Below, in pieces: positions 19,827 to 27,538 of a stretch of 64,000 nucleotides of DNA. The translations under genes were made by a program, and so were the position numbers. Below the pieces are notes generated by a model that was not told the origin of the DNA, did no database searches, and saw only the letters and a list, made by a program, of their open reading frames with translations. This DNA is from Kribbella capetownensis (lineage in GTDB: Bacteria; Actinomycetota; Actinomycetes; Propionibacteriales; Kribbellaceae). How positions within the stretch are numbered: position 1 is the stretch's first letter; the number at the start of each line of letters is the position of its first letter. The stretch lies in NCBI RefSeq assembly GCF_004331485.1, contig NZ_SJKD01000001.1, forward strand, positions 1,240,001 to 1,304,000, written 5' to 3'.

Positions 19827-20495
19827 TCAGATGTCAGCGGGCGCAACCATGAACCGGAGAACGGCCGGCAGATCCCACGCGTGCCACTGCCTCGGAGCGA
19901 TCCGCCGGTACGGCGTCCCGTCCGGCACCGGCTCGCCCGACACCCACACGGTCGTCATCCCGCGCTCGTGCGGCAGGGTGAGGTTGACCTGGAGATCGTC
20001 GACCATGGCCGCCCGGGCAGGGTCGATCGCGAAGCGGGTCAGGAACGCGTCGAGGCTCTCCGGATACGGCTTCGGGATCAGGTCGCCGGCGAGGATGTCG
20101 AAGACGCCGTCGAAGTGGGTCGTCAGTCCGAGCCGCGCGAGCGCCTGCTCGGCGTGGTAGACCGAGCCGTTCGTGTAGACGAAGCGGCGTCCGGGCAGCG
20201 CCTCCAGCGCGGTGGCGAGAGTCGCATTCGGAGTGAGCACCGAATAGTCGATCCGCCGCTCGAAACCGAGGAACTCGTGCGGGTCGATGGCACGGGTGAC
20301 CATTGCGCCGCGCAGGGAGGTGCCGTACTCCGCGACCAGTTCGGCCTGGATCCGCCGGGCGCCGACGAGGTCGGTGTCGTAGAAGCCTGCGACCGTCGAC
20401 AGGATGCCGTGCGTGAGCTGCTCGGCGAGTGCGGAGCCCGCGGGGTACAAGGTGTTGTCGAGGTCGAGGATCCAGGTGTCGAGGTCAGGCGGCAT
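19827..20495 (-). CDS. HAD-superfamily hydrolase (pyrimidine 5'-nucleotidase type)
   Basis: 222 residues. HAD motif I DLDNTLYP lies near the N-terminus, with the lid region typical of the YjjG/Sdt1-like pyrimidine 5'-nucleotidases (YGTSLRGAMV), motif II YTNGS, motif III KPYPESLDAFL and motif IV MVDDLQVNL. It is expected to dephosphorylate a nucleotide or similar monophosphate with Mg2+. The start was set at ATG 20495: TACCCT (20502-20507 on this strand) lies 6 bases upstream and the family sequence begins there. An upstream in-frame ATG (20528) would add 11 unrelated residues. The first six codons carry the conserved PPDLDTWILDLDNT run. Confidence 0.88.
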   Translation of the reverse strand: MPPDLDTWILDLDNTLYPAGSALAEQLTHGILSTVAGFYDTDLVGARRIQAELVAEYGTSLRGAMVTRAIDPHEFLGFERRIDYSVLTPNATLATALEALPGRRFVYTNGSVYHAEQALARLGLTTHFDGVFDILAGDLIPKPYPESLDAFLTRFAIDPARAAMVDDLQVNLTLPHERGMTTVWVSGEPVPDGTPYRRIAPRQWHAWDLPAVLRFMVAPADI

Positions 20496-20545
20496 CTGGC
20501 CAGGGTAATGACAGACTGGGTGCGTCACCGACGGGAGGATCGAAC

Positions 20546-21310
20546 GTGCCGACTGCGCTCATCACCGGACCTGCGACCGGGATCGGCCGGGCCTTCGCCG
20601 ACAAACTGGCGGTGGAGGGGTACGACCTGGTCCTGGTGTCGCGGGACGAGGCGCGGCTGAAGGAGGTCGCGGCCGACCTCACCCGCCTGCACGGCGTGGC
20701 CTGTGAGGTGATCGCCGCCGACCTGACCGATCGGGACGACCTGGCCAGGGTGGAGGAGCGGTTCCGGACCGGGCCGATCGAGGTACTGGTGAACAACGCC
20801 GGCTTCGGGCAGAGGAAGCCGTTCTGGGCGAACTCGGTCGACACCGAGGAGAAGCAGCTTGACCTCCTGGTGCGCGTCGTCCTGCGGCTGACGCATGCCG
20901 CCGTACTCCCGATGATCGAGCGGGGGTCGGGAGCGGTGATGAACGTGTCGTCGGTGGCCGGGTTCTTGCAGCGCGGTCCCTACAGTGCGCACAAGTCGTG
21001 GGTGACGACGTTCTCGGCCGGGCTGGCGATCCAGTTGCACTCCAAGGGAGTCGCCGTGATGGCGTTGTGCCCGGGCCTGGTGCACACCGAGTTCCACGAC
21101 CGGATGGGAATGGACAAGTCGGTCATCCCCTCGTTCATGTGGCTGGATGCGACCGACATGGTCGACGCCGCGTGGAAGGATCTGATGCGCGGGAAGGCGA
21201 TCTCGATCCCGAGCCTTCGTTACAAGCTCCTGATGGCTGCTGCTCGCTACACCCCGCGCACGCTCATCGCGCGCCTGTCCACAGTGGGTCTGGACGGCCG
21301 GCGCCGCTGA
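20546..21310 (+). CDS. Short-chain dehydrogenase/reductase
   Basis: A 254-residue NAD(P)-dependent oxidoreductase. Nucleotide-binding TGPATGIGRAFADKLA, NNAGFG, the catalytic Ser region MNVSSVAGFLQRGPYSAHKSW (S, then YxxxK) and a PGLVHTEF C-terminal cofactor loop are all present. The family subtype matches the bacterial dehydrogenases called DltE-like or YqjQ-like. GTG 20546 is preceded by GGGAGG at 7-base spacing, which decides the start. It is divergent from the HAD gene by 50 bases. The substrate is unknown. Confidence 0.92.
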   Translation: MPTALITGPATGIGRAFADKLAVEGYDLVLVSRDEARLKEVAADLTRLHGVACEVIAADLTDRDDLARVEERFRTGPIEVLVNNAGFGQRKPFWANSVDTEEKQLDLLVRVVLRLTHAAVLPMIERGSGAVMNVSSVAGFLQRGPYSAHKSWVTTFSAGLAIQLHSKGVAVMALCPGLVHTEFHDRMGMDKSVIPSFMWLDATDMVDAAWKDLMRGKAISIPSLRYKLLMAAARYTPRTLIARLSTVGLDGRRR

Positions 21311-21333
21311 CCTTGGTGGCCTCTGGCAACGAC

Positions 21334-22233
21334 TCAGAGCTTTTCGGCGACCTCGGTGAGGACGTCGAGGGTCGCGGTGACGAGCGGGTGATCGGCGCGA
21401 CCCGGGCGGACGGCGGCGTACACGCGCCGGGTGGGGACGGGGTCCGGGAGCGGGCGGATCAGTGCGAGTGTCGGAGCCGGTACGGCGAGGCGTGGGACGA
21501 GCGACACTCCACCACCGGCGGCGACCAAAGCGGCGACGGCTCGGAAGTCGTCGGACTGATGGACGATGCGCGGCTGGAAGCCGGCTTGTTCGCAGGCCAG
21601 CACGACCACATCCCGGATCGGATTGCCCGGCGCGGTCATCACCCAGTCGTCGCCCGCGAGCATCGCCAGTTCAATCGCCTCGTGGGCCGCAGCCGGATGT
21701 GACGGCGGCAGTACGGCGACGAAAGGCTCGGCGTACAAGGGGATCCGGACCAGCCGCTGGTCGTCGGGTCGCGGCGAACCGCGGTGTTCGACGGCGATCG
21801 CGATGTCGACGTCACCGTCGAGTAGCTGGGTGATGCCTTGATGGCCTTCGGCATCCCGGATGACGAGTGCGAGGCCGGGGTTCGTCTCGCGGAGTCGGGC
21901 GAGGGCGGGCGCGACCAGCAAGCTGATCGCGGTGGCGAACGCGGTGATGCGGACCTCGCCGGTGCTGCCGTTCGCGTGCAGCCGCATCGCCTCTTCGGCG
22001 CGCTCGACCTCGGTGAGGATGGTGTCGGTGTGGGCCAGCAGCAGGCGGCCGGCCGAGGTGATCGCGACCCGGCGGCCGCGCCGTTCGAGCAGTTCCTGGC
22101 CGACCTCGGACTCCAGTGCGGCCAACTGCTGCGAGACCGCCGAGGGCGTCAGGTGAAGCACCTCGGCGGCCGCAGTCACGGTGCCGTGATCAGCAAGCGC
22201 GCGCAGCACTCGCAGTCGTCGTACCTCGATCAC
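21334..22233 (-). CDS. LysR family transcriptional regulator
   Basis: 299 residues: N-terminal helix-turn-helix (VRRLRVLRALADHGTVTAAAEVLHLTPSAVSQQLAALESEVGQELLERRGRRVAITSAG) and a periplasmic-binding-like effector domain (LLDGDVDIAIAVEHRG; GGGVSLVPRL). The start is GTG 22233 (VIEVRRLRVL). It lies inside the reading frame of a small upstream gene, so the two may be coupled. No dedicated divergent target is obvious; the convergent SDR is a possible one. Confidence 0.9.
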   Translation of the reverse strand: MIEVRRLRVLRALADHGTVTAAAEVLHLTPSAVSQQLAALESEVGQELLERRGRRVAITSAGRLLLAHTDTILTEVERAEEAMRLHANGSTGEVRITAFATAISLLVAPALARLRETNPGLALVIRDAEGHQGITQLLDGDVDIAIAVEHRGSPRPDDQRLVRIPLYAEPFVAVLPPSHPAAAHEAIELAMLAGDDWVMTAPGNPIRDVVVLACEQAGFQPRIVHQSDDFRAVAALVAAGGGVSLVPRLAVPAPTLALIRPLPDPVPTRRVYAAVRPGRADHPLVTATLDVLTEVAEKL

Positions 22234-22525
22234 GAACCTCAGCTTCGCACAGCTCCCTGGCAGACCCGTTCGGCTCGGCCGTGGATGAGACCAGCGTCAG
22301 CGCCGGAACCGCCTCGGTAACACGCGCCGATTCGGCAACGGGCGCCACCTCGGCGACGGGTGCCGCCTTGGTCACGGTGGTCGGCCGCTGCATCAGCCGC
22401 CGTAAGGCGCGCAGCGGGCGCCGGCGTGGGCCGCGCGGTATGTGCGGGACGACCGGTGCGTTCGGCATTGCTGAGTGGGTCTGCTCGTGAATCGACTTGA
22501 CCACGGAGAAGGGGATGTAGTGCAT
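22190..22525 (-). CDS. Small hypothetical protein, Pro/Ala/Arg-rich
   Basis: 111 residues beginning MHYIPFSVVKSIHEQ, followed by a basic stretch (RGPRRRPLRALRRLMQRP) and an Ala/Val/Pro-rich tail. The aromatic and hydrophobic N-terminus resembles many short actinobacterial proteins of unknown function. AAAGGA lies 8 bases before the ATG. The last 44 bases overlap the start of the downstream lysR. The C-terminal part could be out-of-frame lysR sequence, so only the N-terminal half is well supported. Confidence 0.42.
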   Translation of the reverse strand: MHYIPFSVVKSIHEQTHSAMPNAPVVPHIPRGPRRRPLRALRRLMQRPTTVTKAAPVAEVAPVAESARVTEAVPALTLVSSTAEPNGSARELCEAEVRDRGTTTASAARAC

Positions 22526-22625
22526 GGTGATTTCCTTTCGACCCTTCAACGGTAGGAACCAGACCCTCTATACGTCCAATGGATTCTTTTCGCAGAGTTG
22601 ATGTGTTTGGTGCATGATCTTGCGT

Positions 22626-23540
22626 ATGGAACTCCGTCAGCTCAGGTCGTTCGTGGTCGTCGCCGAGGAGATGAACGTGGGTCGGGCGGCGACCCGGCTT
22701 CACCTCACCCAGCCGTCGCTCAGCCGGCAGATCGCAGCCCTCGAGCACGATCTGGGCGTCGAGTTGTTCGCCCGGGTCCGGCGGCGCTTCGTGATGACGG
22801 CAGCGGGGGAGACGTTCCTGGCCGAGGCCAAGGATCTGCTGCGGCGCGCCGATGAAGCGGTACGGGCAGCACAGCGCACACAGCGCGGGGAGCTCGGGAC
22901 GTTGCGGTTCCGGTTCGTGCAGTCGGCGACGTTCGAGGTACTGCCGCGGATCCTGGGCGCCTTCCGCGCGGCGTACCCCGAGGTCGTGCTCGACCTGGAG
23001 TCGCTGACGACCTTGCGCCAAACCGAGGCGCTGCGTGACGGCCAGATCGACGTCGGCCTGCTGCGTCCGAACACACCAGCAGCTGGGGCAGGTACGTCGC
23101 CCCGAGGGACCGCCGTCGTACAGCTTGCTCCCGGGCTGGCGTCGCGAGTGGTGTCGTCGGATCCGCTGGTCGCGGTACTGCCCGCGCGGCACCGGCTGGC
23201 CAAGCGCAAGCGGTTGCGACTGGCGGAGCTCGCCGACGAGCCGTTCGTGTTCTACTCGCGGTCCAGCGGACCCGCCGTCCACGACACGATCGTCAGCTTC
23301 TGCCGGGCGGCCGGGTTCACGCCGCGGGTCGAGCAGGAGGCGGCCGACGTCCAGACAATCGTCTCGCTCGTTGCCGCCGGGCTCGGCGTCTCGTTGCTGA
23401 TCAGCCCGACGCCGCCCTCCAACCCGGACGCGGTCGTGTACCGCGAGTTGTCCGACGACCTACCACCTTGGCAACTCTCCGTAGTCTGGTCGCCGGACAA
23501 CCGATCACCCGTGCTGGCCCGCTTCCTCGAGGTGCTCTAA
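22626..23540 (+). CDS. LysR family transcriptional regulator
   Basis: 304 residues: ELRQLRSFVVVAEEMNVGRAATRLHLTQPSLSRQIAALEHDLGVELFARVRRRFVMTAAG is the DNA-binding domain, and an effector domain with LRDGQIDVGLLRP and SLVAAGLGVSLL follows. This form is close to the BenM/CatR/AlsR group, which senses aromatic acids or acetate. The ATG at 22614 lies inside a CATGAT -10-like hexamer (22613-22618), whereas ATG 22626 lies 7 bases after it. A leaderless start at 22626 is therefore preferred. No target gene is directly divergent except the small protein gene. Confidence 0.92.
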   Translation: MELRQLRSFVVVAEEMNVGRAATRLHLTQPSLSRQIAALEHDLGVELFARVRRRFVMTAAGETFLAEAKDLLRRADEAVRAAQRTQRGELGTLRFRFVQSATFEVLPRILGAFRAAYPEVVLDLESLTTLRQTEALRDGQIDVGLLRPNTPAAGAGTSPRGTAVVQLAPGLASRVVSSDPLVAVLPARHRLAKRKRLRLAELADEPFVFYSRSSGPAVHDTIVSFCRAAGFTPRVEQEAADVQTIVSLVAAGLGVSLLISPTPPSNPDAVVYRELSDDLPPWQLSVVWSPDNRSPVLARFLEVL

Positions 23541-23553
23541 CCACCGCCCCGTC

Positions 23554-23631
23554 CCGCCACGCCTCCCCGCCACGCCTCACCGCCACGCCTCACCGCCACG
23601 CCTGACCGGCACGCGTCACCGGCGCGCCTCG
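23554..23631. repeat. Six tandem copies of a 13-base unit
   Basis: Consensus CCGCCACGCCTCA, at 23554, 23567, 23580, 23593, 23606 and 23619. Units 1-4 differ at one or two positions; units 5 and 6 are more diverged (CCGGCACGCGTCA, CCGGCGCGCCTCG). The array begins 13 bases after the lysR stop. It lacks spacers and so is not CRISPR. Confidence 0.9.
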
Positions 23632-23633
23632 GG

Positions 23634-23722
23634 CATTTGACCGGTTATCCCTTGAAATGCACGGTTCTACCCTCGGAATTCGGGCTGAGAACCGTCAACC
23701 CGAGGGGATATCCGCTCAAATG
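23634..23722. repeat. Large imperfect inverted repeat, 35-base arms
   Basis: Arm 1 (23634-23668) and the reverse complement of arm 2 (23688-23722) share CATTTGA-N-CGG-N-TATCCC and ACGGTTCT, separated by 9 unmatched bases of equal length in both arms. The spacer is 19 bases. CCCTCGG in the spacer can pair with CCGAGGG in arm 2, so two folds compete. No coding sequence covers it. It could be a small mobile repeat or a bidirectional 3'-end structure. Confidence 0.8.
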
Positions 23723-23727
23723 TCCGC

Positions 23728-23785
23728 CGACCGCCCGCCCGCCGACCGCCCGCCCGCCTGCCGCCGCCCGCCTGCCGCCGCCCGC
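23728..23785. repeat. Pyrimidine-rich tandem repeats (2 x 15 and 2 x 14 bases)
   Basis: CGACCGCCCGCCCGC occurs twice (23728-23757), followed by CTGCCGCCGCCCGC twice (23758-23785). A G-rich stretch to about 23832 then leads to the stop of the convergent aldo/keto reductase. The strand asymmetry (C-rich, then G-rich) could form a large hairpin. Confidence 0.85.
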
Positions 23786-23837
23786 CAGCGGGGGCGCGGG
23801 GAGCGCGGCGGGGGCGAGGGGAGTGGGGGTGAAGGGG

Positions 23838-24662
23838 TCAGCCGAAGACGTCTGGGTCGCCGCCGGTGCGTACGCCGGTCTCGAGGTCGGCGATCGCGGC
23901 CATGTCGTCGTTGTCGAGCTGGAAGTCGAAGACCTGGAAGTTCTCCTGGATCCGGCTCGGCGTCTTCGACTTCGGGATCACCACGTTGCCGAGCTGCAGG
24001 TGCCAGCGGATGACCACCTGCGCGGAAGTCTTGCCGTGCTTGTCCGCCAGCGTCTGCAGGGCCGGCTGCGCGAGCAGTTGGCCCTGCGCCAGCGGACTCC
24101 ACGCCTGGGTGACGATGTCGTTCTCCGCGTTGAACGCGCGCAGTTCGTCCTGCGGCAGCGCCGGGTGCAGCTCGATCTGGTTCACCGCGGGACGGATCCT
24201 GGTCTCGTCGAACAGCCGCCGCAGCGCGGGCTCGTGGAAGTTCGAGACGCCGATCGCGCGCACCCGCTTGTCGGCGTACAGCTGCTCGAACGCCTTCCAG
24301 GTGTCGACGTACTTGTCCCGCTTCAGCGACTGCCAGTGGATCAGGTACAGGTCGACGTACTCGAGGCCGAGCAGGTCGATGCTCTGGTCGAACGCCTTCA
24401 GGGTGGAGTCGTAGCCCTGGTCGTCGTTCCACAGCTTGGTGGTGATGAACAGTTCGTCGCGCGGCAGGTCCGACGCGGCGATGGCTCGCCCGACGCCGGC
24501 CTCGTTGCCGTAGGCGGCCGCGGTGTCGATGTGCCGGTAGCCGGCTTCGAACGCGGTCGTGACGACGTCGGTGACGATCTCGTCCTCGACCTGCCAGACC
24601 CCCAGGCCCAGCTGCGGGATCTCGACGCCGTTGTCCAGAGTGATGGTGGGGACTGTGTTCAT
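23838..24662 (-). CDS. Aldo/keto reductase (2,5-diketo-D-gluconate reductase-like)
   Basis: A 274-residue NADPH-dependent (alpha/beta)8 barrel oxidoreductase. The tetrad is visible: D in YRHIDTAAAYGNEAGVG (with Y), K in ELFITTKLWNDDQ and H in LYLIHWQS. The phosphate-binding end IPKSKTPSRIQENFQVFDFQL is the AKR signature for NADPH. The closest common class is the DkgA/AKR5-like group. The start MNTVPTITLDNGVEIPQLGLGVWQ is typical. It has no obvious operon partner. Confidence 0.93.
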   Translation of the reverse strand: MNTVPTITLDNGVEIPQLGLGVWQVEDEIVTDVVTTAFEAGYRHIDTAAAYGNEAGVGRAIAASDLPRDELFITTKLWNDDQGYDSTLKAFDQSIDLLGLEYVDLYLIHWQSLKRDKYVDTWKAFEQLYADKRVRAIGVSNFHEPALRRLFDETRIRPAVNQIELHPALPQDELRAFNAENDIVTQAWSPLAQGQLLAQPALQTLADKHGKTSAQVVIRWHLQLGNVVIPKSKTPSRIQENFQVFDFQLDNDDMAAIADLETGVRTGGDPDVFG

Positions 24663-24721
24663 TCGTCTATTCCACCGGGTCCACTGGTTCTGGCCCAGTC
24701 ATCCGACGTGTGACAACAACC

Positions 24722-25810
24722 TCATTCACCCGCCGTAACCACCTCGTACGTCTTGGCGTCCGGCTCCAGGAACCGCAGCAGCGCGGTCCCTTCCCGCTCC
24801 AGCTCGGTCAGCGTCTTCTTCAGCGTGCGGCCGAACGGCGTCAGCGTGAGAGTGGCCACACCGCGCTTCTTCTCGGCGTTCCACAGCCCCGCAACCAGGC
24901 CGTCGACCGTGTACGTCGACTTGACCCGCAGGTTCTTGGTGAACACGGCCGGCCGGTGCTCGTCGGCGATGATCCGCTCGCGCTTCGCGTGTGCCAGCAG
25001 CAGATTGTCGAACTCCGGCAGGAACCGCACCGGGACCTTCGTGTCCGGATCCGGCCGAGGCGCATCCGGTACGTCGTACAGCGTCTTGCCGGCCTCGTCG
25101 GTGAACGTCTCGAGGTCGAGCGCGTCGAAGAGAGGCTTCGCCTTCTGCAGTCCGGACCACGTCTGGAAGTCGGCGGGCGTGGCCGGCCCGAAGGCTTGCA
25201 GGTATCTGGTGACGAGCTCCTGGGCCTCGGCCTTCGGGTGGAGCTTGGCGCCGATCCAGTCCTCGGCCGGAGTGAAGCGTGCGTTGGCCGGCCAGCTCCA
25301 GCGGGCGTCGGTCGGGTACATCACCAGCGGGACGAGCATCCTGGTGCAGAACCCGAGTGCGCGTTCATTCACGGCCGGGAACTTCTGCTGCAGCGCGTCC
25401 CGCACTTCGGTGAAGGTCAGCGGCTCCTTCGCGAGCAGCTTCCGGGCCGTCGCGACCACCTTGTCCGGCTCGAGCCCTTCGCCCCGATCGCCGAGCACCC
25501 TCAACCCAGCCTCGAGCACCGGTGCCACCGTCGATCGAAACCGCAAGTAATCCGCCGCAGTCACCAGATGCAAGGTCCCGCGGAACATGGTCGCCCGCAC
25601 CACCTCACGCCTCTGCACCGCCGCGTCGAGCTGCCCCTCCTCGAACCCACCGACCCGCGACCACAGCCCGACGTACGGATGCTTCGGCTCCTGCCCCTGC
25701 ATCCCCACCAACCGCCCGACGGCGTCCCCGACCGACACGTCCGCCCGCTCCACCAACATCTGCCGAGCCAACGTCGCTCGACTGACCGCCCGCCCACTCA
25801 TCACCACCAT
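24722..25810 (-). CDS. AlkZ-like winged-helix DNA-binding protein (HTH_42), putative DNA glycosylase
   Basis: 362 residues of the HTH_42 (PF06224) superfamily of three winged helices, which includes the crosslink-repair glycosylase AlkZ. The catalytic-site motif of AlkZ-type proteins (Q-x-Q) appears as GMQGQEP. Other family features are ATLARQMLVERADVSVGDAVGRLVGMQ, FRGTLHLVTAADYLRFR and LLLAHAKRERIIADEHRPAVFTKN. The start was set at ATG 25810 (MVVMSGRAVSRATLARQ), as homology begins there. The frame stays open upstream to 25912 but would run into vapC. Many members sit in antibiotic clusters; others are general, and no cluster is seen here. Confidence 0.85.
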   Translation of the reverse strand: MVVMSGRAVSRATLARQMLVERADVSVGDAVGRLVGMQGQEPKHPYVGLWSRVGGFEEGQLDAAVQRREVVRATMFRGTLHLVTAADYLRFRSTVAPVLEAGLRVLGDRGEGLEPDKVVATARKLLAKEPLTFTEVRDALQQKFPAVNERALGFCTRMLVPLVMYPTDARWSWPANARFTPAEDWIGAKLHPKAEAQELVTRYLQAFGPATPADFQTWSGLQKAKPLFDALDLETFTDEAGKTLYDVPDAPRPDPDTKVPVRFLPEFDNLLLAHAKRERIIADEHRPAVFTKNLRVKSTYTVDGLVAGLWNAEKKRGVATLTLTPFGRTLKKTLTELEREGTALLRFLEPDAKTYEVVTAGE

Positions 25811-25862
25811 CCCCGCATCCTGCCCGACCCCATCGACAAAAGTCAGGCGACCGTTGCGTAGG

Positions 25863-26273
25863 TCAGCCGCGGCCGGGCGACTCGACCGCGAGGGAGTTGC
25901 GACGGCATGCATCCGCCAGCCGATCGTCGTACGTGACGACGAGATCGACGTCGATCAGCACAGCTGTCGCCAGGTGAAGAGCGTCCAGGCTGCGCGAGAC
26001 GAGCGGCTCGATCCGGCGGGCAACGCTGATGACGTCTGACGTGAGCGGCCGTTCGTCGACGCCGGACATCGCGGCGTCGATCAAGTCGCCTGCGCTGGCC
26101 GGCGACTTCACGCGGGCGAGAACCGCACGGGAGACCTCGACCCAGGCGAGCGATGACGAAGCCAGCAGATCGCCCTCCGCGTGCCGACTGTCGAGGAAGT
26201 CCACCAGCTCGCCGGACTCCTCCTCAGCGATCACTCGCTTGATCAGTGCGCTGCTGTCGAAGTAGACCCGCAT
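25863..26273 (-). CDS. vapC: VapC-type PIN-domain toxin
   Basis: A 136-residue predicted endoribonuclease. PIN-domain acidic residues are D6 (VYFDSSALIK), E46 (WVEVSR), D97 (SLDALHLATAV) and D116 (VVTYDDRL), which hold Mg2+ for RNA cleavage. The start is ATG 26273, which shares one base with the antitoxin stop (TGATG), so the pair is translationally coupled. Upstream open frame beyond this ATG was ignored because it lies in vapB. The RNA target is unknown. Confidence 0.93.
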   Translation of the reverse strand: MRVYFDSSALIKRVIAEEESGELVDFLDSRHAEGDLLASSSLAWVEVSRAVLARVKSPASAGDLIDAAMSGVDERPLTSDVISVARRIEPLVSRSLDALHLATAVLIDVDLVVTYDDRLADACRRNSLAVESPGRG

Positions 26274-26548
26274 CAGAAACGATCGTCCCGGTCGAGCAGA
26301 TCGAGGCTGGTGGTGCCCTTCGGGAGGCGGAGTCGCGGCATCACCTTGCGATAGGCCACTCGCGCCGGACGTACTGCCTGCGAAGCCCTCGCCTGCTCTC
26401 GATCGCTCGTTCGGGTCTCGTCTGCGATCAGGTGCAGATGGCGGCTGACTGCTTCCCGGACGATCTCCTGTTGGGACCGTCCGGTTCGGTCCGCCTCCGC
26501 CTGGAGCGCCGACGCTGCTTCGGGGGTGAGCCGCAGGTTCATCGCCAT
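26273..26548 (-). CDS. vapB: VapB-type ribbon-helix-helix antitoxin
   Basis: 91 residues. The N-terminal ribbon-helix-helix (MNLRLTPEAASALQAEADRTGRSQQEIVREAVSRHLHL) dimerises and binds the promoter; the basic, disordered C-terminal half (AYRKVMPRLRLPKGTTSLDLLDRDDRF) would cover the toxin active site. The first gene of the vapBC pair. A symmetric operator with four TGGTA half-sites starts 8 bases upstream of the ATG (26556-26587), as expected for autoregulation. Confidence 0.9.
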   Translation of the reverse strand: MAMNLRLTPEAASALQAEADRTGRSQQEIVREAVSRHLHLIADETRTSDREQARASQAVRPARVAYRKVMPRLRLPKGTTSLDLLDRDDRF

Positions 26549-26555
26549 GCCTGAA

Positions 26556-26587
26556 TGGTACCGCGGATGGTACTACCAGCGGTACCA
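26556..26587. promoter_or_regulatory. VapB operator: nested inverted repeats
   Basis: TGGTACCGC (26556-26564), TGGTA-C-TACCA (26568-26578) and GCGGTACCA (26579-26587). The outer arms are perfect inverses and enclose a perfect inner palindrome, giving four TGGTA/TACCA half-sites. It lies directly upstream of the vapB ATG. Confidence 0.8.
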
Positions 26588-26600
26588 CATCAGCTGAGGG

Positions 26601-27431
26601 TCAGGGTTTGCGGGCGACGCCTACCCAGAGGCTGCAGCTGATGTCGGTGAAGGTGCGCTTGGCGACGAGGGCTTCGGTTTCGTCGTCGGGGTGCCAGCGG
26701 AAGGGGGCGGAGACGCCGGGGGCGACCAGTTCGAGGCCGTCGAAGAAGCGGGTGACCTCTTCCTTGCTGCGGACCTGGGCGTCGCCACCGTCGGCCTTGT
26801 AGACCTGGATCGCCTGCTCCCACAGGTCGGGCGCGAAGTCCGGCGTGCAGTGCGAGAAGATCAGGTACGACCCCGACGCGAGCGGCTCGACCAGTTCCTT
26901 GACCAGGTCGTACGGCTTGAGCGCGTCGGGCAGGTAGTGGAAGACGCCGACCAGGCTCAGCGCCACCGGCTGGCTCAGGTCGAGCAGGTCCTTGACCTCG
27001 TCCGAGCCCATGATCGACTGCGGGTCGGTCACGTCGGCGTCGAGGTACGCCGTCCGGCCCTCGGGCCGGCTCGTCATCAGGGCACGGGAGTGCGACAGCA
27101 CGATCGGGTCGTTGTCCGCGTAGACGACGTGCGCCGCGGGCACGGTCTCCTGCACGACCTCGTGCAGGTTCGGGCTGGTCGGGATGCCGGTGCCGATGTC
27201 GAGGAACTGCGTGACGCCCTGCTCGGCCACGTAGCGCGCCGCGCGGTGCATCCACATCCGGTTCGACATCGCCGCCGTTCGGAATCCGGGGAACGCCTCC
27301 AGCAGATGCTCCGCGGCCTGCCGGTCGACCGCGAAGTTGTCCTTGCCGCCCAGGAAGTAGTCGTAGACGCGGGCCGGATGCGGCCGGTCCATCCCGAGTC
27401 GTGTCAGGGTGGATTCGTCGCTATCGCCCAT
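26601..27431 (-). CDS. SAM-dependent methyltransferase, PF04672 (DUF574) family
   Basis: 276 residues of an actinobacteria-specific family usually called S-adenosyl methyltransferase. It begins with the characteristic DRPHPARVYDYFLGGKDNFAVDRQAAE block, has the SAM-binding motif QFLDIGTGIPTSPNLHEV, AHVVYADNDPIVLSHSRAL, and the C-terminal CSLWVGVARKP. GGGAG lies 7 bases before ATG 27431. Members are numerous in each genome and their substrates are unknown. Confidence 0.93.
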   Translation of the reverse strand: MGDSDESTLTRLGMDRPHPARVYDYFLGGKDNFAVDRQAAEHLLEAFPGFRTAAMSNRMWMHRAARYVAEQGVTQFLDIGTGIPTSPNLHEVVQETVPAAHVVYADNDPIVLSHSRALMTSRPEGRTAYLDADVTDPQSIMGSDEVKDLLDLSQPVALSLVGVFHYLPDALKPYDLVKELVEPLASGSYLIFSHCTPDFAPDLWEQAIQVYKADGGDAQVRSKEEVTRFFDGLELVAPGVSAPFRWHPDDETEALVAKRTFTDISCSLWVGVARKP

Positions 27432-27538
27432 CGAGGAACTCCCTACTCCGGTGCTGTTCGGTACGGAGCGATCGTAGCTGATCTGCGACCGTACGTGACC
27501 GGCAGCGGGTCAACCTTTTCCGGAATCGAAGGTAGTCC

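Noticed and set aside
23554..23631. Tandem 13-base repeats considered as a CRISPR array
   Set aside because: Units are contiguous with no spacers and no cas genes are in the window.
26274..26588. An N-terminal extension of vapC up to 26588
   Set aside because: The extension lies in another frame of vapB, has no PIN similarity, and ATG 26273 overlaps the vapB stop in the usual way.
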